Shown: in pieces, positions 45,340-54,618 of the stretch | Layout: the number at the start of each line of letters is the position of its first letter | Numbering within the stretch: the stretch's first letter is position 1 | Assembly (NCBI RefSeq): GCF_001647285.1 | Contig: NZ_LRML01000001.1 | Location: 248,001-312,000, forward strand | Source: Rufibacter roseus | Lineage (GTDB): Bacteria; Bacteroidota; Bacteroidia; Cytophagales; Hymenobacteraceae | DNA: 64,000 nt | Direction: 5' to 3' | Translations under genes and position numbers: made by a program | The notes under the pieces: model-generated | What the model saw: only the letters and a program-made list of their open reading frames with translations | Told to the model about the DNA's origin: nothing | The model's database searches: none

Positions 45340-46515
45340 ATGAAAAAACTGTCTCAACTGCTTCTCTTGTTAACTGTGAGTGGGTTTGCGTATGGCCAAT
45401 CTTTAGACCCAAAACTCAACCAAGCTTTACTGCAAACAAAGCAAGGATCTATTGTGGAACTTCCTGGGTTTCTAAAACAGAATTTCCCTTCTATTGAATA
45501 CCATAAAATAGTACAGCCAGGGCCGCAGTATCTTATTTCTGACGATCCAGAATACATTAGAGTACCTGAAGCCATTGCTTTTCAAGAGCCGGTGCAGCCT
45601 GGCGCAGTACGGCTTTATGTGTACAATGTGAATGGGGTGCAAGAGCCATCTAAAATTGACCGTAAAATCACAGCAGTCATTAAGAATACCGGAACTTCTG
45701 ATATGCACTTGCGCATGCTCAAGTATTCTTCGCAGAAGCCTACCACAAACTACTTCAAATCAGGTAAAGAGGGTCTGGCTGATTATTTTGCCTCTAAGCC
45801 GGAAGAAAAAATAAGAACCATTAAACCCGGTCAGGCTATTGCCATAGATGAAAAGTTGGAAAAGAACGTTGTGAAATATGACGAGCTGGTGCATGGTTTC
45901 TATGAATTTGTCATTGATCAGCCTGGTCAGGTGAGCGTGATCCAAACAGATTTAAAAACCTCTGGCCCTGCAGCCTTGAAAAGAATAAAAGACGTGTTGC
46001 CGCCTAAAGGGCATAGTGGAGCTGGGCGTGGTGTATTTGGCGTGAGCAACTACCGCGTTTTGACTGACACCATACTTGATACTAAAAACGGTGCCGCCGA
46101 GTTAATTTTGGCGGATGGCAAGAAGGATCCATGGGTGCAGGGCTACGAAAGCTCCAGAGGCGAAGTGGCAAGTTTGGCTGGGAACTACGGAGTGATGTAT
46201 GAAGTGGAGTTGAAGTGGAAAAGCACTGACAGCAAAGGTTTAGCGCTAGTGACTTGGAACTCCCGCGCCGATGATAACAAATGGTGCGGTGGAATGGCCA
46301 CTACCATGGTCATGGACAAAGGTAAATATGAAGGCGGTATTGTTCAGTTGCCTAGTGACCGACTAAATACTAAAAAAGACCCTGAAGCTATTCTTATACA
46401 GATTTATCCGCCAGCTCCAAACGGAGAGGTGCAAACCATTAAATTCACTTATTCACCTCCTGGAGCATCTTGCTTGCCTACGCCGCTCATTTTTGTGCCG
46501 GTAGACATGAAGTAA
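45340..46515 (+). CDS. Unknown exported protein, first gene of the enzyme cluster
   Basis: 391 residues from the ATG at 45340; upstream in-frame codons (from 45298) lack signal properties. A signal peptide MKKLSQLLLLLTVSGFAYGQ is followed by a wholly beta-rich protein. Recognisable runs: VRLYVYNVNGVQEPSKIDRK, AVIKNTGTSDMHLRMLKYSS, and in the last third ALVTWNSRADDNKWCGGM and the ending PGASCLPTPLIFVPVDMK, with two Cys that may pair. I do not recognise the family and see no catalytic motif. It is followed after 33 bases by the first SGNH esterase, so it is probably co-transcribed with the set and may bind glycan. Confidence 0.7.
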   Translation: MKKLSQLLLLLTVSGFAYGQSLDPKLNQALLQTKQGSIVELPGFLKQNFPSIEYHKIVQPGPQYLISDDPEYIRVPEAIAFQEPVQPGAVRLYVYNVNGVQEPSKIDRKITAVIKNTGTSDMHLRMLKYSSQKPTTNYFKSGKEGLADYFASKPEEKIRTIKPGQAIAIDEKLEKNVVKYDELVHGFYEFVIDQPGQVSVIQTDLKTSGPAALKRIKDVLPPKGHSGAGRGVFGVSNYRVLTDTILDTKNGAAELILADGKKDPWVQGYESSRGEVASLAGNYGVMYEVELKWKSTDSKGLALVTWNSRADDNKWCGGMATTMVMDKGKYEGGIVQLPSDRLNTKKDPEAILIQIYPPAPNGEVQTIKFTYSPPGASCLPTPLIFVPVDMK

Positions 46516-46548
46516 CGCAAAGTATTGATACAATAGAGGCTCTGCCTA

Positions 46549-47682
46549 ATGAAGCATACAACGTCTATTCAAATTCTGCTGGCCTTCTTGCTGTTTGCGT
46601 ATTCCGCCACGGAAGGAAAACAAAAGGAAGCCCAGGTAAACGTAAAAGCAGCCGCTAGCCCTGAGAAAATAGAATGGCACCCAGTGAACAAGTTTGGCAT
46701 CCGGGGCTTAGGCTGGCAAGAATTGCAAGAAACCTTTACCCGTCTGCCTGCCAAAGCCCAAGGAGTAGTTTCTCCTGCGGTTTGGAAACTTAGCCAACAC
46801 TCTGCGGGTCTTTACGTGCAGTTTGCCACTAACTCAACTACCATTAAGGTGAAATGGAGTGTTCGGGCCAACAACAGTTTCAGCCACATGGCGCCAACAG
46901 TTGTGAAAGGGGTAGACCTTTACGCCAGAGAGGGGCAGAACTGGCGCTGGGTTGGAGTGGGTAAGCCATCAGGCAAAAAGAACGAAGATGAAATTGCGAC
47001 CAATTTGCCCTCGGGGCAGAAGGAGTTCATGCTTTATTTGCCTCTCTATGATGGAGTAGATTCAGTGGCTATTGGGGTAGAAAACGGTTCAACCATCAGT
47101 GGTTTGACGGAGCCTCAGAAGAAACCTATCGTTTTTTACGGAACCTCCATTACCCAAGGAGCCTGCGCGTCTCGTCCGGGAATGGCGTACCCTGCTATCA
47201 TTGGGCGCTGCCTTAACCGTGAAACCGTCAATCTAGGATTCTCCGGAAATGGCAAAATGGATGAGGGAATGGCGAATCTGCTGACGGAGTTAGATCCTGC
47301 TTTGTTTGTGTTAGACTGCTTACCGAATTTGCAACCAGAGGAAGTGCTTCCCCGCACTTTGGCCGTGGTGAGAATGCTGCGGGCCGCTAAGCCGAATACG
47401 CCTATTCTATTAGTAGAAAATATAAACTATGCTCATAGTTGGGCAAACCAAAGGGTATCAAACTTAGTGCAGACTAAGAACAAGCACCTACAGCAGGCTT
47501 ATAAAGAGTTACAGTCAGAAGGAGTAAAGAACCTCTTCTACCTTGACAACAAAAACCTGATGGTGTCCAGCGGAGAGGGAACGGTAGATGGTATTCATTT
47601 AACCGATTTGGGATTCGCCCACTTAGCTAATGAGTTAGCGAAAGAAATAAAAAGAATAGATAAAAAAGTAAAGCTGCCATAG
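46549..47682 (+). CDS. Exported SGNH/GDSL hydrolase with N-terminal GxDLY domain
   Basis: 377 residues. A weak signal peptide (about 1-23) is followed by an N-terminal beta domain containing the GVDLY motif (about residue 123), the GxDLY domain of two-part SGNH esterases. The hydrolase domain has block I GTSITQGACAS (Ser nucleophile), block II GFSGNG, block III-like LDCLPN and the Asp-His pair DGIHLTDLG near residue 345. Such enzymes usually remove acetyl or other acyl groups from glycans. Position in the cluster suggests deacetylation of the target polymer. The hairpin element copy 21 follows the stop. Confidence 0.88.
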   Translation: MKHTTSIQILLAFLLFAYSATEGKQKEAQVNVKAAASPEKIEWHPVNKFGIRGLGWQELQETFTRLPAKAQGVVSPAVWKLSQHSAGLYVQFATNSTTIKVKWSVRANNSFSHMAPTVVKGVDLYAREGQNWRWVGVGKPSGKKNEDEIATNLPSGQKEFMLYLPLYDGVDSVAIGVENGSTISGLTEPQKKPIVFYGTSITQGACASRPGMAYPAIIGRCLNRETVNLGFSGNGKMDEGMANLLTELDPALFVLDCLPNLQPEEVLPRTLAVVRMLRAAKPNTPILLVENINYAHSWANQRVSNLVQTKNKHLQQAYKELQSEGVKNLFYLDNKNLMVSSGEGTVDGIHLTDLGFAHLANELAKEIKRIDKKVKLP

Positions 47683-47690
47683 GTGCTTTT

Positions 47691-47736
47691 CCGCTGTTTT
47701 GGGGCTGTTTTTAGAAAAATAGCCCCAAAACAGCGG
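47691..47736. repeat. GTTTT-palindrome element, copy 21 (extended)
   Basis: Arms CCGCTGTTTTGGGGCTGTTT (plus two more T) and complement, one mismatch in 22 pairs, spacer AG; 8 bases past the SGNH stop. Confidence 0.85.
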
Positions 47737-47770
47737 GATTCAGTTCCAATTAAATCTTTAACCCTTCACC

Positions 47771-48445
47771 ATGAAACAACTAACATTCATTACAGCCATA
47801 AGCTTCTATATCCTGTTTTTGGTTTCGCCAGCGTTGGCTCAAAAACCAGATAATTCCGCTATTTGGGAAAAGGAGATACAAGCTTTTGAAAAATTAGACA
47901 GCGCTAACATGCCAGCCCCTGGCGGCATTGTTTTTACAGGTAGCTCTTCCATTAGAGGCTGGCGCAGTTTACCGCAAGATTTTCCTGATTATCCTATCAT
48001 CATGCGTGGGTTCGGAGGATCCCGGATAAATGATGCTACCTTTTACTTCGACCGCATTGTCAAGAAATACCAGCCCAAGCAAGTATTTCTTTATTCTGGA
48101 GACAACGACATAGCCAGTGGCAAAAATGCTGAGATGACTTTTGAGCAGTTCAAGGCATTTGCCAAGAAAATGAAGAAGGAGCTGCCAAAGGCGGAGTTGG
48201 TATATCTGTCTATTAAACCCAGCCTAGCCCGGTGGAACCTATACCCTGAAATGGAGAAGGCCAACAAAAAGATCAAGCGCTATGCCTTTTGGCACTCAAA
48301 TGTAAAATTTGTAGATGTTAGTTCTGCCATGTTGGGTTCAGACGGAAAACCAAAGCCAGAATTGTTTGTGGGCGATGGTTTGCATATGACCCCTGCGGGC
48401 TATGAGTTGTGGAGGCAAATTGTACAACCGTATCTGCGCAAATAG
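47771..48445 (+). CDS. Exported SGNH/GDSL-type hydrolase
   Basis: 224 residues. Signal peptide (MKQLTFITAISFYILFLVSP...LAQ), then a single-domain SGNH hydrolase: block I FTGSSSIRGW with the nucleophilic Ser, block II GFGGSRI, block III YSGDNDIASGK (Asn) and the Asp-His pair GDGLHMTPAGY near the end. It is of the PF13472 type, related to platelet-activating-factor acetylhydrolase-like esterases. It likely removes O-acyl groups. It is 5 bases upstream of the GH20 start, a tight link, and follows the other SGNH gene after 88 bases. Confidence 0.88.
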   Translation: MKQLTFITAISFYILFLVSPALAQKPDNSAIWEKEIQAFEKLDSANMPAPGGIVFTGSSSIRGWRSLPQDFPDYPIIMRGFGGSRINDATFYFDRIVKKYQPKQVFLYSGDNDIASGKNAEMTFEQFKAFAKKMKKELPKAELVYLSIKPSLARWNLYPEMEKANKKIKRYAFWHSNVKFVDVSSAMLGSDGKPKPELFVGDGLHMTPAGYELWRQIVQPYLRK

Positions 48446-48450
48446 AAACT

Positions 48451-50766
48451 ATGGTAAAAGGCCTGCTGCATAAGAAGGGGTTAGGCGCGTGGGCGATAAT
48501 GATACTTTGCTGGGCCATGGGCTGTTCCTCCTCTACACAAGTTCTGCAAGATGATGCATGGGTGGGGAATGCCTTAAAGCTGATTCCACAACCCCGCCAA
48601 ATGCAGCAGGGCAAGGGCACATTTCTCCTGAATGCCCAAACCTGCATTCATATTGAGAAAGAGAGCTCTGCTGAGGTTCTAAACACAGCTCAGTTTTTGG
48701 CGCAGGCTCTACAAGAGGCAACCTCCTTGGGGTTGGAGGTAAAGCAACAGGAGGCTACACCTGCCAACACCATTCTTTTAAAAATTAACCCGTTGCTTGC
48801 CGTTGGGTCTGAAGGTTATGTGCTCTCTGTGCAACCAACAGGTGTGGTAGCCGAGGCCATCAGCCCACAAGGGTTGTTTTGGGCGGTACAAACCTTGCGG
48901 CAAATGGTGTTGCTTCAGAGTGCAGATTTTCAGAATGGCCAATTAACTAACATTAAGCTCCCAGTGGTGGAGATTCAGGATGCCCCAAGTTTTGGCTGGC
49001 GAGGCCTTATGCTAGATGTGAGCCGGCATTTTCTTTCCAAAGAGATCTTAAAGCGCTACATAGACCACATATCTTTTTACAAACTCAACACGCTGCACTT
49101 GCACCTGTCCGATGACCAAGGGTGGCGCTTGGAAATTCCGGCTTATCCAAATTTGACGACGGTGGGTGCTTGGCGGAAAGAGCCAGACGGGAGTCGTCAT
49201 GGAGGCTATTACACTGCCTCTGACATACAGGAGCTGGTGGCTTATGCGCAGGTGCGCCAAGTAACTTTGATTCCGGAAATTGATGTGCCAGGGCATACTC
49301 AAGCCATACTGGCGGCATATCCTGAATTAAGCTGCACTGGCGGTCCTTTTGCCGTTTCTAACAAGGCAGGGGTGCATCCGGATATTTTATGTGCCGGCAA
49401 TGAGAAAACCTACACGTTTCTTTCTGATGTCTTTGCGGAAGTAGCGGCTCTTTTCCCAGGGCAGTATTTGCACATTGGCGGTGACGAGGCGCCTAAGCAA
49501 AGGTGGAAGACCTGTGCTAAATGCCAACAACTCATGAAACGCCAGGGGCTGGCTAATGAAGAGGAGTTGCAGGGATACTTCACCCAAAGAATAGTAAACC
49601 TGTTGCAGCAGAACCGCAAAAAAGCAGTTGCTTGGGACGAGGTAATGCAAGGAGGGGTAGACACAGGCGCCGTGATTCAAGCATGGCATGGAGTTGATGC
49701 AGTTAAAGAAGCTGTGGAAAAAGGAGCAAAGGTGGTGGTTTCACCACGTAGTAGCTTTTACTTTGATTTGAACAGCGGCATTACCACCACTGAGAAAGTG
49801 TATGCTACCCCTGTTGTGCCAACAAGCCTCCCAGAAGCTGGGACGAAATTAGTGCTTGGTGCTGAAGCTGCCCTCTGGACGGAAGAAACACCAGAAAATA
49901 AAGTAGATGCCATGGTATTCCCACGTCTTTTGGCTTTTGCCGAAAATGTGTGGACAGAAAGTCATGGGCGGCCTTATCCGGAGTTTCAGTCCCGCTTACA
50001 AACTCATTATGGCTACTTAGAGAAATGGGGCGTGCGCTATGGGTTTGAAGAAATGCCGGTTAAAGTAAAGCCGTCTTATGTGGTTGATAGTAATCAGTTT
50101 GAGGTGATGTTGCAGCCGAGTTTGCCAAATGTGCAGTTGCATTACACACTAGACGGAACCGTTCCTACTCTACACGCTCCGGTTTATACTGGTAAACCAA
50201 TACAATTTTCTTCCTCAGCTACCTTGAAAGTTGTGCCTTTCAAAGGGCAGCAACCATGGCATGCCCCAGTTGAAGCAGTTTTTGTGAGGCACCAGGCGTT
50301 GCACAAAAAGTCGGAATTGGAAAATCCTTACCATGCTTCCTACTCGGGCGGTGGTGCATTGGCGCTCACTGACGGTATTTTAGGCGATGAGGACTATAGA
50401 AAAGGTTTCTGGCAAGGCTTTGAAAAAGAAGATCTGGAGGTGGTCATTGATTTAGGCCAAGAGGAAATGGTAAAAGAAGTGGCCACCAGATTTCTGCAAG
50501 ACGCAAATTCGTGGATTTTTCTTCCAACTTTAGTTGAGCTGTGGGTAGCGGGGGAGAGCAAGGAGTTCAAAAGAATGTCTGTGGCCACGCATCAGGTACC
50601 AATGCTGCAGGAGAAAGCAGTGGTGAAAGCTTTCTCACTGAAAGGAGGAAATGACAAAGTAAGATACATAAAAGTAAAAGCCAAAAACGTGGGAGTTTGT
50701 CCTCCTGGACACCCTGGGGCCGGAGGGGCTGCCTTTCTGATGGCTGATGAAATTATTGTAAAGTAG
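48451..50766 (+). CDS. GH20 beta-N-acetylhexosaminidase lipoprotein
   Basis: 771 residues from the ATG at 48451; the longer frame overlaps the preceding gene. A lipoprotein signal ends in AMGC, so it is anchored in an outer membrane leaflet. Order: GH20b domain (about 35-155), GH20 TIM barrel (about 165-500) with SFGWRGLMLDVSRHF, HLHLSDDQGWRLEI and the catalytic Asp-Glu in HIGGDEAPK, then a C-terminal chitobiase-like beta domain (LHYTLDGTVPT) and a final F5/8-type carbohydrate-binding-like domain. It removes terminal beta-linked GlcNAc or GalNAc by substrate-assisted catalysis. It overlaps no neighbour and is 5 bases from the GHL10 gene. Confidence 0.94.
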   Translation: MVKGLLHKKGLGAWAIMILCWAMGCSSSTQVLQDDAWVGNALKLIPQPRQMQQGKGTFLLNAQTCIHIEKESSAEVLNTAQFLAQALQEATSLGLEVKQQEATPANTILLKINPLLAVGSEGYVLSVQPTGVVAEAISPQGLFWAVQTLRQMVLLQSADFQNGQLTNIKLPVVEIQDAPSFGWRGLMLDVSRHFLSKEILKRYIDHISFYKLNTLHLHLSDDQGWRLEIPAYPNLTTVGAWRKEPDGSRHGGYYTASDIQELVAYAQVRQVTLIPEIDVPGHTQAILAAYPELSCTGGPFAVSNKAGVHPDILCAGNEKTYTFLSDVFAEVAALFPGQYLHIGGDEAPKQRWKTCAKCQQLMKRQGLANEEELQGYFTQRIVNLLQQNRKKAVAWDEVMQGGVDTGAVIQAWHGVDAVKEAVEKGAKVVVSPRSSFYFDLNSGITTTEKVYATPVVPTSLPEAGTKLVLGAEAALWTEETPENKVDAMVFPRLLAFAENVWTESHGRPYPEFQSRLQTHYGYLEKWGVRYGFEEMPVKVKPSYVVDSNQFEVMLQPSLPNVQLHYTLDGTVPTLHAPVYTGKPIQFSSSATLKVVPFKGQQPWHAPVEAVFVRHQALHKKSELENPYHASYSGGGALALTDGILGDEDYRKGFWQGFEKEDLEVVIDLGQEEMVKEVATRFLQDANSWIFLPTLVELWVAGESKEFKRMSVATHQVPMLQEKAVVKAFSLKGGNDKVRYIKVKAKNVGVCPPGHPGAGGAAFLMADEIIVK

Positions 50767-50771
50767 AAGAT

Positions 50772-52622
50772 ATGAAAAAACACACCGCATTACTCGCCCT
50801 CATATTGTTGTTGTTGCCATTTTTGGAGGTAAACGCCCAAGAGCTAAGAGGCATTTGGCTAGCTAGAAGTTCTTTTACCAGCAAAGCTAAAATTGCCTCA
50901 CAAATGGACAGTCTGGCGGCTGCGAATTTCAATGTGGTCTATGTGAATGTCTGGAGCAGGGGGTACCCTTTGTGGCAAAGCAATGTGTTTAAGCAGCATA
51001 CAGGCGTAGCCATTGACCCCACCTATAGCGGCCGTGATATTTTGGCCGAAGCAATTGCCGAAGGACACAGGGTAGGGCTTCATGTAGAAGCTTGGTTTGA
51101 ATACGGTTTCGTGGCTGGGTATGCGCCTGGGGGAACTACATCTAAAGGCCCTATTTTTGAGGCACACCCTGACTGGGTGGCTCGTACGCAGGAAGGAGTT
51201 GAGAAGGATGGCAGTAACTTTTATTGGATGGTGCAAAGCCACCCGGATGTGCAGGATTTTCTGATTGATTTGGCGCTTGAAATAGTGAAGAACTATGATG
51301 TAGATGGTATAGAGATGGACCGTATCCGGTACTCTAGCAAAGCCTATGGTTATGACCCCTATACGGTAAATTTGTATAAGAGCGAGCACAATGGGGCAGA
51401 CCCACCTGCAGACGGAGCTGATGCCAACTGGATGAGGTGGCGCGCTGATAAGATCAATCTTTTTGTGGCAAAGTTATATGATGCTATAAAAGCTGAAAAC
51501 CCTAAAGTAAATGTATCTAGTGCGCCAAGCCAAATGGGATCATCTACTTACACCGCCTATGAAAACCTACTCCAAGACTGGAAGTGGTGGATCAGCAACA
51601 ATAAGGTAGACAACCTGCAGATGCAGAGTTATAGCTCAAATATCAATACTTACCAGAACTGGAATAACTACACCAAGAACTCTATTAGTAACTATGAGCG
51701 TATCTATCCTTCGTTTGCAGTAAATCCGGGGTCTACTAATCTAACACCCCAGGAAGTGATAGATTATTATAATGTGACTATAGCGCAAGGGTTCAACGGG
51801 GCTGCTATGTGGTTTTATGATGATCTGGTGGGTAAATTCCATTATCTGCGGCAGAACAGGTTTACAACAGCCATGCATCCGCCTTATGCCTCGGCAGATT
51901 GGCGAGAACATAAAAGCATTACCACTCATGAAAATTCAGCTGATGTAGTAAAAACCGGCTCCTGGGCTACCAGCAGCTCTGACGGATATCAGGGAAAAAG
52001 TATTTATGGGGGAGTAAATGGTGCCGCCGCTGCTATAGAGTACTTTTTCAATGTGCCGGCCAATGCCTATTATGAAGTTTATGTTTATAATATTGCTGCC
52101 TCTAATAGAACAGCCAATGCAACTTATCAAGTTATTGACCATGCCGGTCTCTCAACTGAAAAGACATTAGACCAAACAAATGCTCGGTTAGCGGGTTGGA
52201 ACAAGTTAGGTGATTTCTATCTTACCCAAGGCCGTCATAAAGTTATAAGGCTCACGAATGAGAATGTGGAAGCCGGCAAATATATAAGTGCCGATGCGAT
52301 CATGATCATCCGTAACCGACGCTTAGATTCTTCCTCACCTCTGGGTGCCGGTAACCTTATTGAGGGGCAAGAGGAAGGGATGAATATATTCCCCAATCCT
52401 TCTGGCAGAAGTTTCAAAATTACTTTCTCTACCAACTCTAAAAAAGTGGAGAACATTTCTTTGGTAGAATTAAATGGCAGAGCAGTTTCTATTTCTTCTT
52501 CTGCTTTTAATGCGCAAACGCAGGTGTTGTCCCTTGCATCTTCTAACCTGAAGCCAGGAGTATATATATTACTGGTTCGGCGGGAGGGCGTAGTGTACAA
52601 AAGAAGAGTGATTATCCAATAA
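50772..52622 (+). CDS. T9SS-secreted GHL10 (DUF187) glycosidase with golvesin-like C-terminal domain
   Basis: 616 residues. Signal peptide (ending VNAQ), then the family-10-like barrel of DUF187/GHL10 (ELRGIWLARSSFTSK; YVNVWSRGYPLWQS; DGIEMDRIRY; WKWWISNNKVDNLQMQSYSS). GHL10 includes E. coli DigH (YddW), which cuts denuded peptidoglycan glycan strands. At about 380-510 lies a golvesin/xanthan-lyase-C-like domain (GSWATSSSDGYQGKSIY; VYNIAASNRTANATY), shared with the next gene. The C-terminus (NIFPNPSGRSF; LKPGVYILLV; KRRVIIQ) is a T9SS sorting domain. Cleavage of hexosamine-containing glycans is inferred from relatives. Confidence 0.88.
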   Translation: MKKHTALLALILLLLPFLEVNAQELRGIWLARSSFTSKAKIASQMDSLAAANFNVVYVNVWSRGYPLWQSNVFKQHTGVAIDPTYSGRDILAEAIAEGHRVGLHVEAWFEYGFVAGYAPGGTTSKGPIFEAHPDWVARTQEGVEKDGSNFYWMVQSHPDVQDFLIDLALEIVKNYDVDGIEMDRIRYSSKAYGYDPYTVNLYKSEHNGADPPADGADANWMRWRADKINLFVAKLYDAIKAENPKVNVSSAPSQMGSSTYTAYENLLQDWKWWISNNKVDNLQMQSYSSNINTYQNWNNYTKNSISNYERIYPSFAVNPGSTNLTPQEVIDYYNVTIAQGFNGAAMWFYDDLVGKFHYLRQNRFTTAMHPPYASADWREHKSITTHENSADVVKTGSWATSSSDGYQGKSIYGGVNGAAAAIEYFFNVPANAYYEVYVYNIAASNRTANATYQVIDHAGLSTEKTLDQTNARLAGWNKLGDFYLTQGRHKVIRLTNENVEAGKYISADAIMIIRNRRLDSSSPLGAGNLIEGQEEGMNIFPNPSGRSFKITFSTNSKKVENISLVELNGRAVSISSSAFNAQTQVLSLASSNLKPGVYILLVRREGVVYKRRVIIQ

Positions 52623-52852
52623 ACTCCCCGATACTTATTAGCTACTGTTTTTAATAGGTTGCGACTTCGGTAAAGAAGCTGCTTTGGTAAGAGCGAGAGT
52701 TCTGCCAAGGTGCTTTTTGCATTTTAGCAGCGCCTTCTCAAGCAGGTAGAATGTTTTATAAATAATAATCTATTAAAAGTTTTGAAATTTATTTAATTAG
52801 AATAAATTTATATCAAATATTAAAGCTCATTTTACCTAAACTATTTAAAAAC
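52623..52852. promoter_or_regulatory. Intergenic leader upstream of the NAGPA-like gene
   Basis: 230 bases, no gene. No clear terminator. The AT-rich stretch at 52789-52812 (TTTATTTAATTAGAATAAAT then TTAT) resembles 45241-45262 upstream of the cluster's first gene, a possible shared operator or promoter. Confidence 0.3.
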
Positions 52853-54520
52853 ATGAATAAAACTCTACTCAATTTTAAAAAGCTAGTAGGAGTAAGCGCG
52901 CTTATGTTGTTAGTGCAGGCAGGGTACGCCCAAATGACATGGACAAAACCTGCTAATCTAAACACAGGTCTACCCGCATCAGTAGAAGTGTTTACTTCTA
53001 CCACTCCAATAGTGGAAGGCGTACCTACCAAGGCGTACTATACAATTGCCGATCTAACTGACCAGCAATTAGAGCTTAAGGTTGCCTATGACTCTGATGT
53101 TAAAACTCCTAGTCAGTTTTTGGCAGCAGAAACTAGGGAGCCTGCTTACGTGGCGCTGAATGCCGGTTTCTTCGCAGGTGCTGCTCCTTTAAGCCTGGTG
53201 GTGCAAAATGGAGCTATCATTGCGCCTAATATCAGAAACTTCAACCGTGAATATAGTGGCACTCCAACTCCGTATTATCCTACCAGAAGCGCCTTTGGAA
53301 TACTGCCTAACAATGAATTGGATGTAGCCTGGATCTACAATGTAGGCCCGGGAAATATTATGTATAGCTATCCTTCGCCTAGCCCCAATATTGAGGGAGA
53401 GGAGCCTCAGGCGCAGCCTACTGCAACTTTTCCATCCGGTGGAACGCTGTGGAACCCTGTAACTGCGGTAGGAGGAGCCCCTGTTTTGGTGCAGAATGGG
53501 GTAAAGCAGATAACAGATGCCCATGAACTCATCAAAGTAGATAACACCTCGCGCCGTGCCCGTACGGCCATAGGGTACACTGCAGATAAAAAAGTAATCA
53601 TGTTAGTAGTAGAGGGTGGTAATGCCGGTGAAAGCGAAGGGGTGACTTTAAGTGAATTGGCTGATATAATGGTAAGTTTGGGTGCTGTGGAAGCCATGAA
53701 CCTAGACGGAGGAGGATCTTCTGCCATGGTGGTAAAGGGTACGGGTACTATTAGGCCTTCAGATGCAGAAGGCAGAGAGCGTGCTATGCCAACCGCTATT
53801 ATATTAAAGCAACGTGCTCCAGAGCCAATCATCTTTGATACAGAAATGACAGACAAGTATTTTGAAAGAGGTGGAAACTGGCGGAATACAGGCAACGCTG
53901 GTTATTATGGAGCCTCTCCGGCTCGTATTGTAGAGGTAGGGGGAACTGGTAGCAAAGTTGCTAAGTTTATTTTTTCCGGAATAGAGCCTGGTCAATACGA
54001 AGTAAGTACCTGGACAGTAGCTGCAAGTAACCGCTCAAAAGATACACCATTCACTTTTTACCACAATGGGGTGGCTCAGCCAGTAATTAGGGTTGACCAA
54101 TCAGACGCGGCCATTAATTCAAAGTTTAAATTGTTGGGAACTTTTAATCTCACTGCAAATGATTCATTGGTAATTACCGATGCCGCTACAATGGCTTCTA
54201 CTACCACCTTTATAACCGCTGACGCCATCAAACTACAGAAAGTAGGAACTCTCTCTTCCTCAAAAGCAGATGTATTGGCTCGCAGTGTGAATGTGTATCC
54301 GGTGCCAACCAGTGGCTTGCTTACTGTTAATGTGCCAGATGCTTTGCGTAAGCAGGGAAGCGTGTATGTAGTGAATTTAATTGGTGCAACTGTAGTGAAG
54401 AAACAAAACATAGCGTCTAATTCTGTGGGATTAGATTTAGGTTCCGTGCCTGCCGGCATATACCTGGTAGTGCTGGAATCTCCTGAGGGCAAGGTGGTGA
54501 AGCGTGTGGTGAAGAACTAA
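52853..54520 (+). CDS. T9SS-secreted NAGPA-type phosphodiester glycosidase (DUF2233) with golvesin-like domain
   Basis: 555 residues. Signal peptide (about 1-26, ending GYAQ). The NAGPA/DUF2233 domain (about 40-325) has the family landmarks YVALNAGFFAGAAP, RRARTAIGYTADK and MNLDGGGSSAMVV. Eukaryotic NAGPA removes GlcNAc from GlcNAc-1-phospho-mannose; bacterial members are proposed to split glycosyl-1-phosphodiesters. Residues about 335-465 (GNWRNTGNAGYYGAS; VAASNRSKDTPF) repeat the golvesin-like domain of the preceding protein, and the end (VYPVPTSGLLTV; PAGIYLVVL; KRVVKN) is a T9SS sorting domain. It implies a phosphodiester-linked aminosugar in the substrate (inference). Confidence 0.88.
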   Translation: MNKTLLNFKKLVGVSALMLLVQAGYAQMTWTKPANLNTGLPASVEVFTSTTPIVEGVPTKAYYTIADLTDQQLELKVAYDSDVKTPSQFLAAETREPAYVALNAGFFAGAAPLSLVVQNGAIIAPNIRNFNREYSGTPTPYYPTRSAFGILPNNELDVAWIYNVGPGNIMYSYPSPSPNIEGEEPQAQPTATFPSGGTLWNPVTAVGGAPVLVQNGVKQITDAHELIKVDNTSRRARTAIGYTADKKVIMLVVEGGNAGESEGVTLSELADIMVSLGAVEAMNLDGGGSSAMVVKGTGTIRPSDAEGRERAMPTAIILKQRAPEPIIFDTEMTDKYFERGGNWRNTGNAGYYGASPARIVEVGGTGSKVAKFIFSGIEPGQYEVSTWTVAASNRSKDTPFTFYHNGVAQPVIRVDQSDAAINSKFKLLGTFNLTANDSLVITDAATMASTTTFITADAIKLQKVGTLSSSKADVLARSVNVYPVPTSGLLTVNVPDALRKQGSVYVVNLIGATVVKKQNIASNSVGLDLGSVPAGIYLVVLESPEGKVVKRVVKN

Positions 54521-54540
54521 TCTCAATTAATTTACATTGC

Positions 54541-54596
54541 TAGGGCTCCTGTTTTAGGGCTGTTTTCTTAAAAACAGCCCTAAAACAGGAGCCCTA
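54541..54596. terminator. Bidirectional terminator formed by an extended palindromic element
   Basis: A perfect 26-bp inverted repeat, spacer CTTA: TAGGGCTCC plus element copy 22 (CTGTTTTAGGGCTGTTTT) and the complements. It lies between the convergent NAGPA-like and ROK copy 2 genes. Confidence 0.8.
54549..54588. repeat. GTTTT-palindrome element, copy 22
   Basis: CTGTTTTAGGGCTGTTTT and complement, spacer CTTA; the core of the hairpin 54541-54596. Its arms equal those of copy 1 at 2681-2720. Confidence 0.9.
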
Positions 54597-54618
54597 CTTT
54601 ATTTTGAACTGGTATATG

